A stretch of 64,000 nucleotides of DNA from Adiantum capillus-veneris. Its lineage: Eukaryota > Streptophyta > Polypodiopsida > Polypodiales > Pteridaceae. Of this stretch, positions 33,106-44,366 are shown one piece after another. Each line of letters starts with the position of its first letter. Position 1 is the stretch's first letter. The stretch is taken from NCBI GenBank assembly GCA_014529385.2, contig CM043970.1:46773779-46837778 (forward strand), written 5' to 3'. Under the pieces are notes generated by a model. That model ran no database searches, was not told the DNA's origin, and saw only the letters and a program-made list of their open reading frames with translations. The position numbers and the translations under genes are program-made.

Positions 33106-33280
33106 TGAAAGACCAAAGGGTAGACTGGCATGTGTTTCTCCTCCCAACCTCCCTACTCATAGCCCTTGGCCCTTGCAAGTAGGTCCCGTTAACTCATGCC
33201 TGGCCCTCGTCTCCTAGCTGTACTAAGCCATTTAGTCCCTAGCCCTTGACCTGCTGCCCGGTCCTACCATTGGCCTGACA
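33106..33280 (-). repeat. 5' LTR (175 bp) of TRIM-like element
   Basis: Starts tgaaagaccaaagggtagac and ends ccattggcctgaca on plus. Target-site copy CCAAC follows at 33,281-33,285, matching CCGAC at 24,156-24,160 in four of five bases. Confidence 0.85.
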
Positions 33281-33285
33281 CCAAC

Positions 33286-34371
33286 CATTGAACTCTTTGA
33301 CTCAATTTCTAGAGAGGATACACATATTGACATAACATCCAGAAAAAATGTGACAGGTACCTGAGCTTATGCACAAATGATACCAAATCCTTTGTGTTGA
33401 TGGGAGGATCCATAAGCAACAAATACTTAACTTTATTTGGATTGGCTTCTATTCCATTTTGGGAAACCACATGTCCTAGCAAATGGACTCTGGCATTAGC
33501 AAACTTACACTTCTTTGGGTTGAGTTTCCCACCCTCTTGTTGAAGCCTTTCAAAACTCTACCTCAACTGGAGCTATAACATCCAATGTCATCCATGAAAA
33601 CTTGAATGAACTTACTCAAGTAGGGGCCAAACACTCTATTCATCCACCCTGGAGGGTAGCATATGCATTAACCAGCCCAAAATGCATTCTTTTGTAGGCA
33701 AAACAAACCCAAGGAGTAATGAAGGCCATCTTCAACTGATCTTCAATCGCTATCAAGATCTGAAAGTAGCAAGAAAATCCATCCATGATTGAGTAGCACT
33801 CATGACATGCAACCCGGTTGAGGATTTCATCTAGGAAGGGTAGTGGATAATGATTCCTTTTTGTGTTACCATTTAAAGGTTTGAAATTAACACATATCCT
33901 AAATCGTCCGTTCTTCTTTGGCACAATAACTAATGGAGAGACCCATTCGGACTCCTCCACTTGAAAGATAAAATCTGCCTCCAAAAGCTTCATCACCTCT
34001 TCACGAAGTGACCTCTCATGAATGACCCCCAACCTCCTAAGATTTTGAACCTTTGTCTTAGCTCCTTCTTTTAGATTGATTCTATGCTCGATCCCTTTAG
34101 CTCCTTGGAACTCTACATATTCAGTGGCGAATAGCTTTGGAAACTCCATGAACATGTCTTCATACTCCTTCTTTTCTTTCTCTATCAAGTCCTCTCCTAA
34201 CATGCTCCTTGCATTCACTTTGGCAGGCTCTACAATTGCTTTTGTATTATTCTTCTCCTCCTTGACCTTCACATCATGAAACAATGCTTCCTTTTCAACA
34301 CTGATTCCAAAAAGATCAGGACATAATTGCATCAAGCCTTCCTCTACACTTTCTTCTGATGTCATAGACAA
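33286..34371 (-). pseudogene. Element B reverse transcriptase
   Basis: Frame 34,371-33,640 (minus) has an N-terminal acidic part, then QNLRRLGVIHERSLREEVMK, VSPLVIVPKKNGRFRICVNF, PLPFLDEILNRVACHECYSI, MDGFSCYFQI and MHFGLVNAYAT. Beyond a frame change, FMDD and a thumb region with several stops reach the insertion edge at 33,286. The stretch upstream to about 34,500 looks like the linker from the protease. Confidence 0.85.
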
Positions 34372-34538
34372 AGCATCACTATCCTATGACATAGTTTCTG
34401 TTGAATGTGTATCCTACATCTCCAATAGGGGTTGTCTACGGCTCTTGTGTGTCTTCATGTTGTAGACAATGGTCCTTCCTTTCTCTTGGTCTAGGATGGT
34501 GTTCAAGCCCGTGCCCCAATCCTACTTAGCACCAAGGT

Positions 34539-34990
34539 TTATAAGTGACATGGCCTCCCTAAAATGATTGTATAAGCATTCTCACCCGCTTGCATCACAT
34601 AGAAATCAACCAAGCACTCAATCCCCAAGACTTTTATCTTCACATCTTCATCTATCTCAAGACACCTTGCCTTTTTGTGGCTGGCCATGCTCATATGGAT
34701 TGAAGCAATCAGTGACATCTTGACTGCTTCTTCCTTCATGATAGTCTCGGTCATGACACACACGTGGGAACCACCATCCACATAAGTTTGCACTTCCGTC
34801 TTCTTTCCCAACATAGCTTCCACTATTGGCACCATATCCACCGGGTGACCAACCATCAAGGATGACACCATGATAAATGATGATTTTCTTTTTTGAAGAA
34901 AGCCTCATACTCACACATTTGGTCCATTGCCTCCTCAATTTAGCATTTAAAGCCACCAACTGACCGAAAGATATATTGGCCTTTTGATTT
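34539..34990 (-). pseudogene. Element B aspartic protease
   Basis: Minus frame with QTYVDGGSHVCVMTETIM (active-site region, DGG in place of DSG/DTG), CLEIDEDVKIKVLGIECLVD, and AYTIILGRP (the flap and C-terminal motif). The same active-site variant appears in element A, so it is a lineage trait rather than a private mutation. Confidence 0.75.
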
Positions 34991-35133
34991 CGTATGTCGT
35001 CGACAATATCATAGTCTTCAACAACTTGGCCGAGGGGGTAGTCCTTTGGACCTATTTTCCTTCTTCGTCGCCTCTTGCTACTCTTTGGTTTGTCTTCTAC
35101 TTTAGCCTTCCCTTTCCTTGATCTTGTTTCCCT

Positions 35134-36135
35134 CTATTCTTCTGTCTCTTTCTCCCTATCATGCCTAGCTCTCTTATTGGCCAAAACATCCGCATCTTGA
35201 TGCTCAAGGGTAATGATGTTAATAGCCCTACCTTCTCCATTTGCAGGCAATGGTTGTGGTTGTTGTTGAGGTGGTGGTGCTTCTAGTGCCCTCTCTTGAT
35301 GATTTTCTTCTATTGTCCCTCGACCACTTCCATATAAGGGGTATCTCCCTCCTCTCTCTCTTGGTGGTTCAGGACAATAAGGGGTGTATTGACCCCCTTC
35401 ATCACAATTGTAGCATTTGTGTTGTTGCCTCCGTCCCCTACCTCTCCCAGTTGTCCTCTCTTCTCTTTGGTTTCTATTCATTATGTTAATTCTTAATTCT
35501 TGCAAATGACCAGTAAGATCATGCAAAACTCAGGTTGTAACGGGATCCGGACCTTGAACCATCGCTCCACTCTATCATCCATCGCCACTGGGACCATTGG
35601 TTGCACCACAACTGGCTCAACATGTGTCATGCCTTGCTCCCACCTTCTCTTGATTTTCTTACTCTTGGCCTCGACAATTTCCACTGCTCTTTCAAATGTA
35701 GCAGGCTCCTCTTGATCGACCTTCTCGCTTACACTTGGATGGAGACAATCCATAAACTGATGCACATTAAAGAAATATCTTGGAGGGACTTGGGATGCCA
35801 GCTCTAATAGAACCCAAAGTCTTTTGAAGTGTTGCAAAAACTCTTTAAAGTAAGCATGAACATCTTGCTGAAAACCTCACAATTTTGTCGTTGCTTCTAT
35901 TGTGGTTAGCTTCTTTCCAAACCTGTCAAAACTTACCTGCTTCACCTGCTCCCATGTTTGATTTTTGTCTTTCTCTAAACCTTCAAACCACTCGCGAGCT
36001 TCTCCTTTGAGCGCAAGAGAAAATACATGAAGCTTTGATTTATCATTCACAATATGCATACCGAGCGTATGCCACTGGAAGTCAGCAATCCAGTCCTTCA
36101 CATCCTCCTTGCCTGTGAACACACTAGCCGACTAT
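35134..36135 (-). pseudogene. Element B gag (capsid and zinc knuckle)
   Basis: On minus: capsid-type sequence from about 36,135 (FTGKEDVKDWIADFQWHTLG, LALKGEAREWFEGLEK, SFDRFGKKLTTIEA). A frame change follows, then FMDCLHPSVSEKVDQEEPAT and a basic linker, then a zinc knuckle CYNCDEGGQYTPYC where the expected His is Tyr. It is followed by a Pro/Gln-rich tail. N-terminal start not determined. Confidence 0.8.
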
Positions 36136-36290
36136 ATGCCATCCCTTTGAAGTCACTTCTCCCTTGCTTGAGTATTTCCACAATAGTTTAAGTTTTTCCC
36201 CTCAACCAAACCACCACTTTTCTACTATGAATCTCAAACTTCACAGCAAAACTGCTTTACGTAGGTACTCAACCGGCAAAATTCCGCTCC

Positions 36291-36305
36291 CTAGTGGGAT
36301 CACCA
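36291..36305 (-). other. Primer-binding site of element B
   Basis: Minus strand TGGTGATCCCACTAG, five bases from an LTR edge beginning TGATGGAGC at 36,311. It shares the opening TGGTGA with the sites at 92, 50,446 and 53,016. Confidence 0.5.
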
Positions 36306-36310
36306 AAGGA

Positions 36311-37140
36311 TGATGGAGCAAAATATGCCGTGCACACACTCACACACCTAGACAACTCAACACCACACAAAGAATTTACTTAAATTCCAACCCACACACA
36401 CCACCACTCAAGAGATCAATAAAAATACTACCCACAAGCTCAATTCAAACTCCAAACACCTCCACCTACAAGCCCTTGCCTGCCCGCAAACACTACAAGG
36501 TGAGGCGAGTTGATCAACACTTGAACTCACACTTGATGGTGACCAAAATATACAAGAAAAACCATCAAAAGATAAAAAACGCAAGCCAAAAAATGCCTCT
36601 CTCAAACCATTGCAAAGCCTTCACCCAACTCCACTATGTTGGACTCTTTGGAGTAGCGCCAACCCTAATGGCACTGATACAGGGTCACATAGTCTTGCAA
36701 AAATTCGCACCTTCTTCCCTCAATTTCCTGCACACACACATCAATGGAAACCTCAAAACTTCCATAGACTCTCCCAAGTGCAAAATTGAAGAAATTAATC
36801 TCTCATTCACTCCTCCACAACTCGAAAAAAAGACACAAACGTGACGTGATTGCAGTAGACCACCTGTAGGAATCTTGCTTCCTCCCACACACAGACGGAT
36901 GAAAGTGCTGAGTATTGGCTTCAGTTTTCCTTAATCTTGAACACAGAGGCCACCGTGAGTGATGTGGAAATTTGAAGCTTTTTTGCATGAGCATAACCCC
37001 AACATTCTCTATATGATGCACATAATGCACTTCAATTTTCAAGGTTAACATATCACTCTCACACGCAACCCAAAGCTTGAGACGCACCCACTCATTTCCC
37101 ACACTCAAATTAAACGTGCACTTAAGAAAAAAACAAAGCG
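36311..37140 (-). repeat. Candidate 5' LTR of element B
   Basis: Lies directly beyond the primer site and before the chromovirus. No domain seen in its open frames (36,476-37,108). No matching partner near 20,400-21,756 was found, so either the LTRs have diverged or one was replaced. Confidence 0.4.
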
Positions 37141-37144
37141 TATA

Positions 37145-39914
37145 TGGTCTATGTCACACAAGTTCAGGAAGAGAAGGAGCCCCCTCTCTTTCCTCAACAA
37201 CAACAATTTTTGCATGCATATGATGATTGTTTCGCTCATGATTACCTACCTCACTTACCTCCCTCTTGAGGCAACATAGATCACATAATCAAACTCATCC
37301 TAGAGAAAGGCCTTATTAGACCTAGATCTTCTCCCTTTGGTGCTCCCGTCCTACTTGTCCAGAAAAAAGATAAAACATTTAGGATGTGCATAGACTATAG
37401 GGGTTCACTGTGAAGAATCACTACCATATTCCCCACTTCAATGACCTCCTTGATAAGTTAGAGGTGCCTATGTGTTTAGCAAGATAGACCTCAAGTCCGG
37501 ATATCATCAAATTTGTATGCACCCAAATGATAATTTTAAAGCCGCATTTTGCATGCAATTCGGGCACTATGAATTTATTTTATTCCCCTTTGGTCTCACA
37601 AATGCACTAGCAACATTCTCTTGCATGATGAACAAAATCGTTTTGGAGCACCAACATTTTATTATTGTCTTTTTCAATGATATTTTGATTTTCAGTAAGT
37701 CACAAGCTGAACATGAACAACATTTGCAAATTGTCTTTGTGCTTTTACGTGACCATGATCTCTATGCTAACCCTAATAAGAGTCACTTCTTTTAGAAAAC
37801 AATAAAGTACTTAGGTCACATCGTCTCTAGTGATGGTATCCACAGACCCCAAGAAGATAGAGACCATCCAAAATTGGCCAATCCCCAAGACTATCCATGA
37901 AGTTCGATCTTTCTAGGTCTCTTTGGTTTTTATCGTAAATTTGTAAAGAATTACTCTCAAACTGCACCCCCTCTCACCTTTCTTACACGTAAGATTACCT
38001 TTCTCCTAGGGCAAAAGTCCACAAAAATCATTCGCCACACTCAAGTATTTTCTCACACATGAACCTATTTTGCAATTGCTTGATTTTACACAACCTTTAT
38101 TTCTTGTAATCAATGATGCTAGTGGATATAGAATAGGTTCTGTGTTACTACAAAATGACCACCCCATTGCATATGAAAGTAGGAAGCTTAAACCTAGTGA
38201 ATCCAACTACAGTGTCTATGACAAGGAACTTTTTGCAGTAGTTCATGCATTAGATATCTCAAAACATTATCTTATGGGCTCTAAATTTCTCATTAAAGCT
38301 ATCCAATAGGTAAGCACCTTCTCTCTCAATCTACTATCTTCAATAGACACATTAAATGGTTCGGGTTTATTCAAAATTTTCACCCAATGATAAAGTATCA
38401 ATATGGGAAATCCAATGTCGTAGCTATCGCGCTCAATCGTAGGCCAGTAGATGATGCGCCACCCCCACAACTTCACACTTGAAGGTTTGATCACATTGAA
38501 GTGGTGTATCTTAATCATCTTTCTGTTGCTAAAATTCAACCTTTTGATGGTATGATTCTTTCTTATGAAACAGATATGGATTTCTTACATGCCTCCTCTG
38601 ATTTGGTTGCCAATAATTTCTTGCATGTCTGTGACTATTCTTTTGCAAATGGTTTTTGCTTCTATCGTCAAAAGCTTTGTGTCGCTGCACACTTTAGAGA
38701 TCTTGCTATTCATGAAATGCATGCACTGACAATTTATTTTGGCATGACATGAAGCACAATGTTGCACAATTTGTCTCACACTGCATTGTTTGTCAACGTG
38801 TTAAGCGACACCATGGTAAAACTCATGGTCTTCTTATGCCACTTCCTATTCCAAGGGGACCTAAGGAAGAGATTTCCATGGATTTTATCACAGGTTTTTC
38901 ACCCCACCTCTTTGCACAATGACATGATATGGACTATTGTCTATAGGTTTAGCAACCAAGCATACTCCATCCCCTGTAAAAAGACTCTAACTGCACCTCT
39001 AGCTGCAAAAATATTTTTTGAATCTCATTTTTCCTCACCATGTTTTTCCTAAATTTTGAATTTTTGATCATGGTCAATCTAGCAATCATTTTTTGTCTGC
39101 ATTGTGCGCTAATCTAGGCTTCAAAATGGACTTCACATCTTCTTTCCACCCTGAAAGTAATGGCTAGACCGAAGCTACTATTATTACAATCCTTGACCTC
39201 CTTAGAGCCTACACAATAGACAATGTAGCAAATTGGGACCAACACGTTCCTCTCCTCCAATTTGCTTACAACAACACTCCCCAATCTGCCACTAACAAAG
39301 CTCCCATTGAGATTGTATATGGTAAGAAGATGCTTGTCCCTATGACCACCATCACTAGTGATGTTCTTGCGGCCAACACCCTTGTACAAGATCATGTTCA
39401 CATTTTGCAAGAAGTCACCACATCTAGATCCAAAAAGACCAAGCACGCTAAATGGCACAAGCCAACAAAAGGCGTAAGTTCATTGAGTTCACTTTAAATG
39501 ATTATGTCTGATTGTGTATATTGAAAAGCGTCATTTGAAGAACATTGAAAAGCACCCCAAGGTCAAGTTAGCCCCTTGATTTTAGGGTCCCTTCAAGATC
39601 ACCAAAATCATTAACCCCAATGTATACAAGCTTTCCATTCAACATTTATGGTGCAGCCACAACTCTTTTCATGTAAATTTGTTGTGCAAATTTTAAGGTA
39701 CCCCACCTATTGCACCTGTTTTTGATGACACACCCTTACTTGAAGATGATGAAGAATTATTACTTCCAGAATCAATTATTGATCATCATGACTTCACTAC
39801 TACACGCACTAGTAAAAAATATCATAGATATCTTGTTAAATACAAGCATCACTCTGTCGAAGAATTTCAATGGATTCCTGCACGCACTTTAGGTGTCCCA
39901 TGTACCAACACTTG
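37145..39914 (+). pseudogene. 5'-truncated chromovirus (Ty3 with chromodomain)
   Basis: Starts within RT ([20 protein letters not shown] at about 37,310). The order then is RT, RNase H, integrase and chromodomain. RT continues at 37,472 with MFSKIDLKSGYHQI and FPFGLTNALATF. The catalytic position reads FFND (37,670-37,681). RNase H has INDASGYRIGSVLLQ, HPIAYESRKLKPSESNYSVY and DKELFAVVHAL (38,070-38,309). Integrase has SHCIVCQRVK, MDFITG, and then AYNNTPQSATNKAPIEIVYG (about 39,265). Gag and protease are absent and several frame changes exist. The final stop (39,912-39,914) lies one base from the copia target site. Confidence 0.85.
39735..39911 (+). pseudogene. Chromodomain at the chromovirus C-terminus
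   Basis: In the third-frame reading, after LEDDEELLLPESIIDH comes RTSKKYHRYLVKYKHHSVEE, then FQWIP. This fits a chromodomain: aromatic Y..YLVKYK core and the E-x-x-W-x-P end. Chromoviruses use it to target heterochromatin. Only one of the usual three cage aromatics is easily placed, so this may be the CR-lineage type. Confidence 0.65.
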
Positions 39915-39919
39915 ATTTT

Positions 39920-40112
39920 TGTTACCATATACATGTGGTAGTGATGTGTGTGAACACACTAGGACCGCCGGGGCATTTTTTCCCTCTTTAGGAGGTTTTT
40001 TCCCCGAGCATTGTATATATGCCCATCACTCTAGGGCTATCTATCTTTCCATTGCACACTAAGTAATACACTCTCTATTGTGTGCCTTGAGCTTCCTTCG
40101 TCTTCTCCAAGC
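39920..40112 (+). repeat. 5' LTR of copia element (U5 end missing)
   Basis: Matches the right LTR for about 193 bases, from TGTTACCATATACATGTGG to cttcgtcttctccaagc, with few differences. It contains the TATA-like ttgtatatatgccc. The last 33 bases of the right LTR are absent and unrelated sequence (cgggcttagtggcc) follows. Confidence 0.9.
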
Positions 40113-40424
40113 CGGGCTTAGTGGCCAGCTGCTCCAGTACACGCCTGCTCACTTTCTTGGATTTCAGTGAGCTTTGGCGAGCGTTCGCAGGTCGACAAAT
40201 ATTTCGAGAGAGCTCGTAGAGATGGTTCTACTCAGATTCTCCATTTCCACTACAGGCAGTACTCCACATGCTATTTCGTCATTTTGTGCAGAGTTTCTGT
40301 TAGTGCCGTTTTCTGCATAGCAGGTGCCTTATAGTCTTCTATGGTTTGTGCTATATAGCACGTGTTGTTCCCACTCGGTTTTTCCTATTTTTGGGCAGTT
40401 TTCACATCAGGTGCAGCATTTACC

Positions 40425-41465
40425 ATGGCTAACAACAACACAAATGTGTTCAAGATGTTTGCTGCTGAGGACAGGTTGGATGGGGACAATTACCCTATGT
40501 GGGCTTATACGATGCAACATGTTCTTGTGTCAAAGGGTGTTTGGAATATTGTGCAGGGCATTGATGTACGTCCTGGTTCTGAGGATGTAGGCGATGTTGA
40601 GGATATTGCAGGTCTTGCAGCAAGGATTGCAGCTGTTAGAGTTGTTTTGCCTACGGCAGAACAAGCTCATTGAGATGTTAAGGATGCGCAAGCTCATGCA
40701 TTGATTGCGTTGTCTGTGAAGCGCACCATTGTTCCTCACATCCATTCAGCAAAATCTGCAAAATAGGCTTGGGATATTTTGGCTGGTCTTTATGCAAGTC
40801 GCAATGAGGCTAAAATTGCTTTGCTGCGTAAAGAGCTAGAGTCAAAGATTATGCATGAGGAAGATGATATGTGCACTTTCCTTGCTAGTATCAAGGATAT
40901 CAATGAGCAACTCATTTCTACAGGTGAAGTCATTTCAGACAGTTCCCTAGTGCAGATTGTTCTTGATGCCTTACCAGATTCTTACCAGACTTTTGCTAGT
41001 ACTTGGAGACTTATGACCCAAGGAAATCCTGAAGTTGTCAAGTTTGATGCATTATGCACATTGCTATTGCAAGAGTCACTTTCCAAAAAAACAGGACTAG
41101 ACAGCGTGTAGTTGAATAGGCTTTTATTGCTTCTCAAAGAAAGAGTGGTAACAACAATGCATCCACTTCTTATGGTTCTGCTGTGAGTGGCAAAAATTCT
41201 GTTCCTAATGCTTCTGCTGGCACCAATTCGTCTGGAAATTCTGGTGATAAGGGCAAAAAGAAGATGCGTTGCCATTATTGTAAAGCTAATGATCACTTGA
41301 TCAAGTCGTGTCCTAAGTTGAAGGCCAAAGACGCTAAGAAGAAAGAGGGTGGCTCCACTGCAAATGCTGGTTCCACTACAAATGCAACCATTGTTGAGTC
41401 TTCTATGGAGGGAGACTGTAATGTTGATGTTGATGCAGAATGGGCTTTTAGCGCACAGTGTCCAT
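40425..41465 (+). pseudogene. Copia gag
   Basis: ATG at 40,425 (MANNNTNVFKMFAAEDRLDG), then the gag core NYPMWAYTMQHVL typical of the UBN2-type domain, LAGLYASRNEAKIALLRKEL, and ALPDSYQTFASTWRL. Stops at 40,671 (TGA) and 40,764 (TAG); frame change at about 41,100. From 41,183 a Ser/Asn-rich linker ends in the CCHC knuckle CHYCKANDHLIKSC. Confidence 0.9.
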
Positions 41466-42883
41466 GATGCATGCTTGTCAGTTATTACTGCAGATTCACA
41501 TGTGTGGTATTTCGACAATGGTGCTACAAAGCACATTACCTCACCGTGAATTTTTACCTCTCTCAAGTCTGTCCCTCATGGGAATTCAGTCACTTGTGCT
41601 AACAATGCCTCTTATCCGGTTCAAGGAGTTGGAAAGATTGTGCTTACTACTGCAAATGGCAGTTCCTTCACGCTTGTTGATGCACGTTATGTACCTGGGA
41701 TCAAGAAGAATCTCTTGTCTGTATGCGCACTTGCTAGACTTGGACTTGTAGTCAAATTTGTGGATGACAGATGTACAACTCATGATCTCAATTTTGGTGA
41801 TGAAATTGTTGCATCTAGCTCACCTTGTATGACAAGTGTGGACAACATTTTGCAAATGCTGTTGCAGATTCAAGGGCTATTTTTGATGCAAAATTTTGGC
41901 ATGCACGTTTTGGTCATTTGAATTTTGCTAGTTTGCTGCGTTTGCAAAAATTTGATATGGTTGCTTCTTTGCCGCCTCTTAAAGCACTTGACAAACATGT
42001 TTGTGAAGGGTGTATTTTGGGTAAGATGCAGCGTTCTAAGTTTCCAAAGGATGGTTCAGTTCGGGCCACATGCAGGTTGCAGCTTGTGCATAGTGATGTT
42101 TGTGGGCCCATGTAAACTCCGTTCTTCGGAAATTACCTGTACTTCGTGACTTTCATTGATGATTACTCCAGGCATGCATGGGTATTTCCTCTTAAAGCGA
42201 AGTCCGAAGTTTTTATGTACTTCAAACAATTTCTGGCTATGGTTGAAAATGTCTCGAAATGTACTATGGGCACCCTCCGTTCCGATCGAGGGGGGGAGTA
42301 TATGTCTCGTGAATTTCATGCATTTCTGGGTAGTTGTGGGATAAAACACCAATGTACAGTGCCTTATACACCTGAGCAAAACGGTGTTGCTGAGAGAAAA
42401 AACAGATCACTTACGGAAATGGCACGATGTATGGTCAAAAGTCAAGCTTTGCCGCATTCTTTTTGGCTTGAGGCCATCATGTGTGCCACTTATGTACTTA
42501 ACAGGTGTCCTACAAAAGCTTTGCAGTCTATTACTCCATATGAAGCATGGCATGATAGAAAGCCTTGTATTGAGCACATGCGTGTTTTTGGCTGTTTGGC
42601 ATATGCTTTGGTGCCACAAACACAACGCAGAAAATTGGATGATAAGGCTGTCAAATGTATTTTTGTTGGTTATAGTGCTGAAAGCAAAGGTTATAGGTTG
42701 TATCATCCGCAAACAAAACGTATTCTGGTTTCACGGGATCTAGTGTTTGTGGAAGATTCTGTTCAGCCCTTGCTGTCATGTACTAGAGACAATAATGTAA
42801 GCTCACAGGACATTTATGACACTTTGTTGCCTCTTTTTAGTGGTGGAAATACGAATGTAATTTCCAATGAGGCAAATGTATAG
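41466..42883 (+). pseudogene. Copia protease and integrase
   Basis: Protease: WYFDNGATKHITSP (active site DNGA), then a stop at 41,548, and DARYVPGIKKNLLSV. Integrase: the zinc domain HARFGHLN, CEGCILGKM; then the catalytic set in LVHSDVCGPM, SDRGGEYMS and EQNGVAERKN; then EAWHDRKPCIEHMRVFGCLA and CIFVGYSAESKGYRLY. One stop (TAA, 42,113-42,115) interrupts the integrase; the frame changes at about 42,880. The protein would process Gag-Pol and insert the cDNA. Confidence 0.9.
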
Positions 42884-44366
42884 CCTATGGGGGTTCTGAA
42901 AATGTTAAAGATCAGCCTATTACTAATGCAGATGTACATGATGTACTTGATGAGGAAAGGGCTGAAAATGAGCAGGCTAGAGGTATGCCAAAATCGCTGG
43001 TGCACACTTTGCGTGACAGTAAATTGGATGCACCTTTGTCTAGTCGTACTCGTTCAGGCTCTCACCATGCATCTTATGCATCAGATTGTTATGCTTTGGT
43101 TGTGTCTAGTTTACATGATTTTGAGGAGCCTCTGTCTTTTGATGAAGCACATAATTCAGAAAATTGGATGGCTGCCATGCAATGAGAATATTATGTACTT
43201 ATAGAAAATGACACATGGACTTTATGTGATTTTCCTCCTAGCGAAAAGGCCATTGGTACAAAGTGGGTTTACAAGTTGAAATGCAAACCGGATGGTGAGA
43301 TCGATCGCCATAAGGCTCGACTTGTTGCAAAGGGTTATGCATAGCAAAAAGGCATAGATTACGAAGAGACTTTTGCTCCCACTTGTCGTATGACTACTGT
43401 GCATTTTCTATGTGCATTGGCAGCTCATTTTGGTTGGGATGTACATCAATCAGACATTGTTACTGCTTTCTTGAATGGTGACATATTTGAGGAAGTTTAT
43501 GTAACGCAGCCTCACGGTTTTGTCATAAAAGGACAAGAGGACAAAGTGTGCAAATGTAAGAAGGCTTTGTATGGGTTGAAGCAATCTCCTCGTGCTTGGT
43601 ATGAGAAAGTGACACTCATTTGGTTAAACAAGGCTTTCGTAACAGTCCAACAGAAAGCACATTGTATGTAAAGCGTGAGGGTGATGTACTTCTCATTGTG
43701 GTTCTTTATGTCGATGATTTGCTGATCACTGGACCAAATGAGAGACATATTGCTGAATTTAAGGCTGATTTGAATGCTACTTTCAAGATGAAAGATTTGG
43801 GGCTGTTGCATCATTACTTGGGTATACAGTTTAAGCAGTGTGATGGTGGTATTGCCTTGTGTCAGAAAAGTTACATAGAGACATTGCTATGTAAGTTTGG
43901 ACTTGAGGATTGCAAACCTATTGCCACTCCCATGGAAACAGGCTTGAAGTTGAGTCTACATGATGCTGGCGATCCTGCTGATGTCACTCTTTACCAAACT
44001 GCTGTTGGCTGCCTCATTTATGTATGCAACACGAGGCCAGATATTCAGTTTGCAGTCTCACAGGTCAGCAGATCCATGCATAGCCCAGGGTCTAAGCATT
44101 GGCAGGCTGTCAAGAGGATTTTCCGCTACCTTAGTGGCACTTTACATCTTGGCTTGTTTTATCCCAAGGGGGGATCATTGCCGCCAGACTTACATGCTTT
44201 TTCGGACTTAGATTGGGCTGGTTGTTTTGACACACGAGTGTCCACAAGTGGTTTTTGTTTCATGCTTGGCAGTTCATGTATATCATGGTTGAGCAAGAAG
44301 CAACCTATTGTGGCCACTTCGAGTTGTGAGGCTGAGTACAGGGTAGTCTTCACAACTACGGTTTGA
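42884..44366 (+). pseudogene. Copia reverse transcriptase
   Basis: From 42,985: a linker (SLVHTLRDSKLDAPLSSRTR), ENWMAAM, stop (43,183), then KWVYKLKCKPDGEIDRHKAR, LVAKGYA, stop (TAG 43,342), QKGIDYEETFAP, QSDIVTAFLNGD, KKALYGLKQSPRAWYEK. A frame change at about 43,613 leads to the 247-residue frame with the catalytic YVDD (43,707-43,718), LGLLHHYLGIQF, TRPDIQFAVSQVSRSM and DLDWAGCFDTR, the start of RNase H. Confidence 0.92.

Larger units (their letters stand above)
24161..33280 (-). mobile_element. 9.1-kb LTR element with 175-bp TRIM-like LTRs
   Basis: Bounded by two 175-bp direct repeats with TG...CA-type ends. It has target duplications CCGAC/CCAAC (one mismatch), a polypurine tract inside the left repeat and a tRNA-iMet-like primer site inside the right repeat, so it is in minus orientation. 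It sits in the RNase H reading frame of element B. TRIM elements are usually under 2 kb; the 8.77-kb interior here is exceptional and includes a fragment of another LTR element (about 28,940-32,640). No gag, protease, RT or integrase of its own was seen. Confidence 0.8.
21757..36310 (-). mobile_element. Ty3/gypsy element B, split by a 9.1-kb insertion
   Basis: Read on minus from the primer site (36,305), it carries gag, zinc knuckle, protease and RT (to 33,286), then the insertion 24,161-33,280, then RNase H and integrase (24,155 to 21,910), and a polypurine tract. Subtracting the insertion leaves an internal region of about 5.4 kb, normal for Ty3. Same lineage as A. Integrase is the best preserved part. 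The left LTR and right LTR could not be matched to each other. Confidence 0.8.

Noticed and set aside
32596-33217. Plus-strand frames near 32.6-33.2 kb
   Set aside because: Cover the leader and LTR of the TRIM-like element, with no domain.
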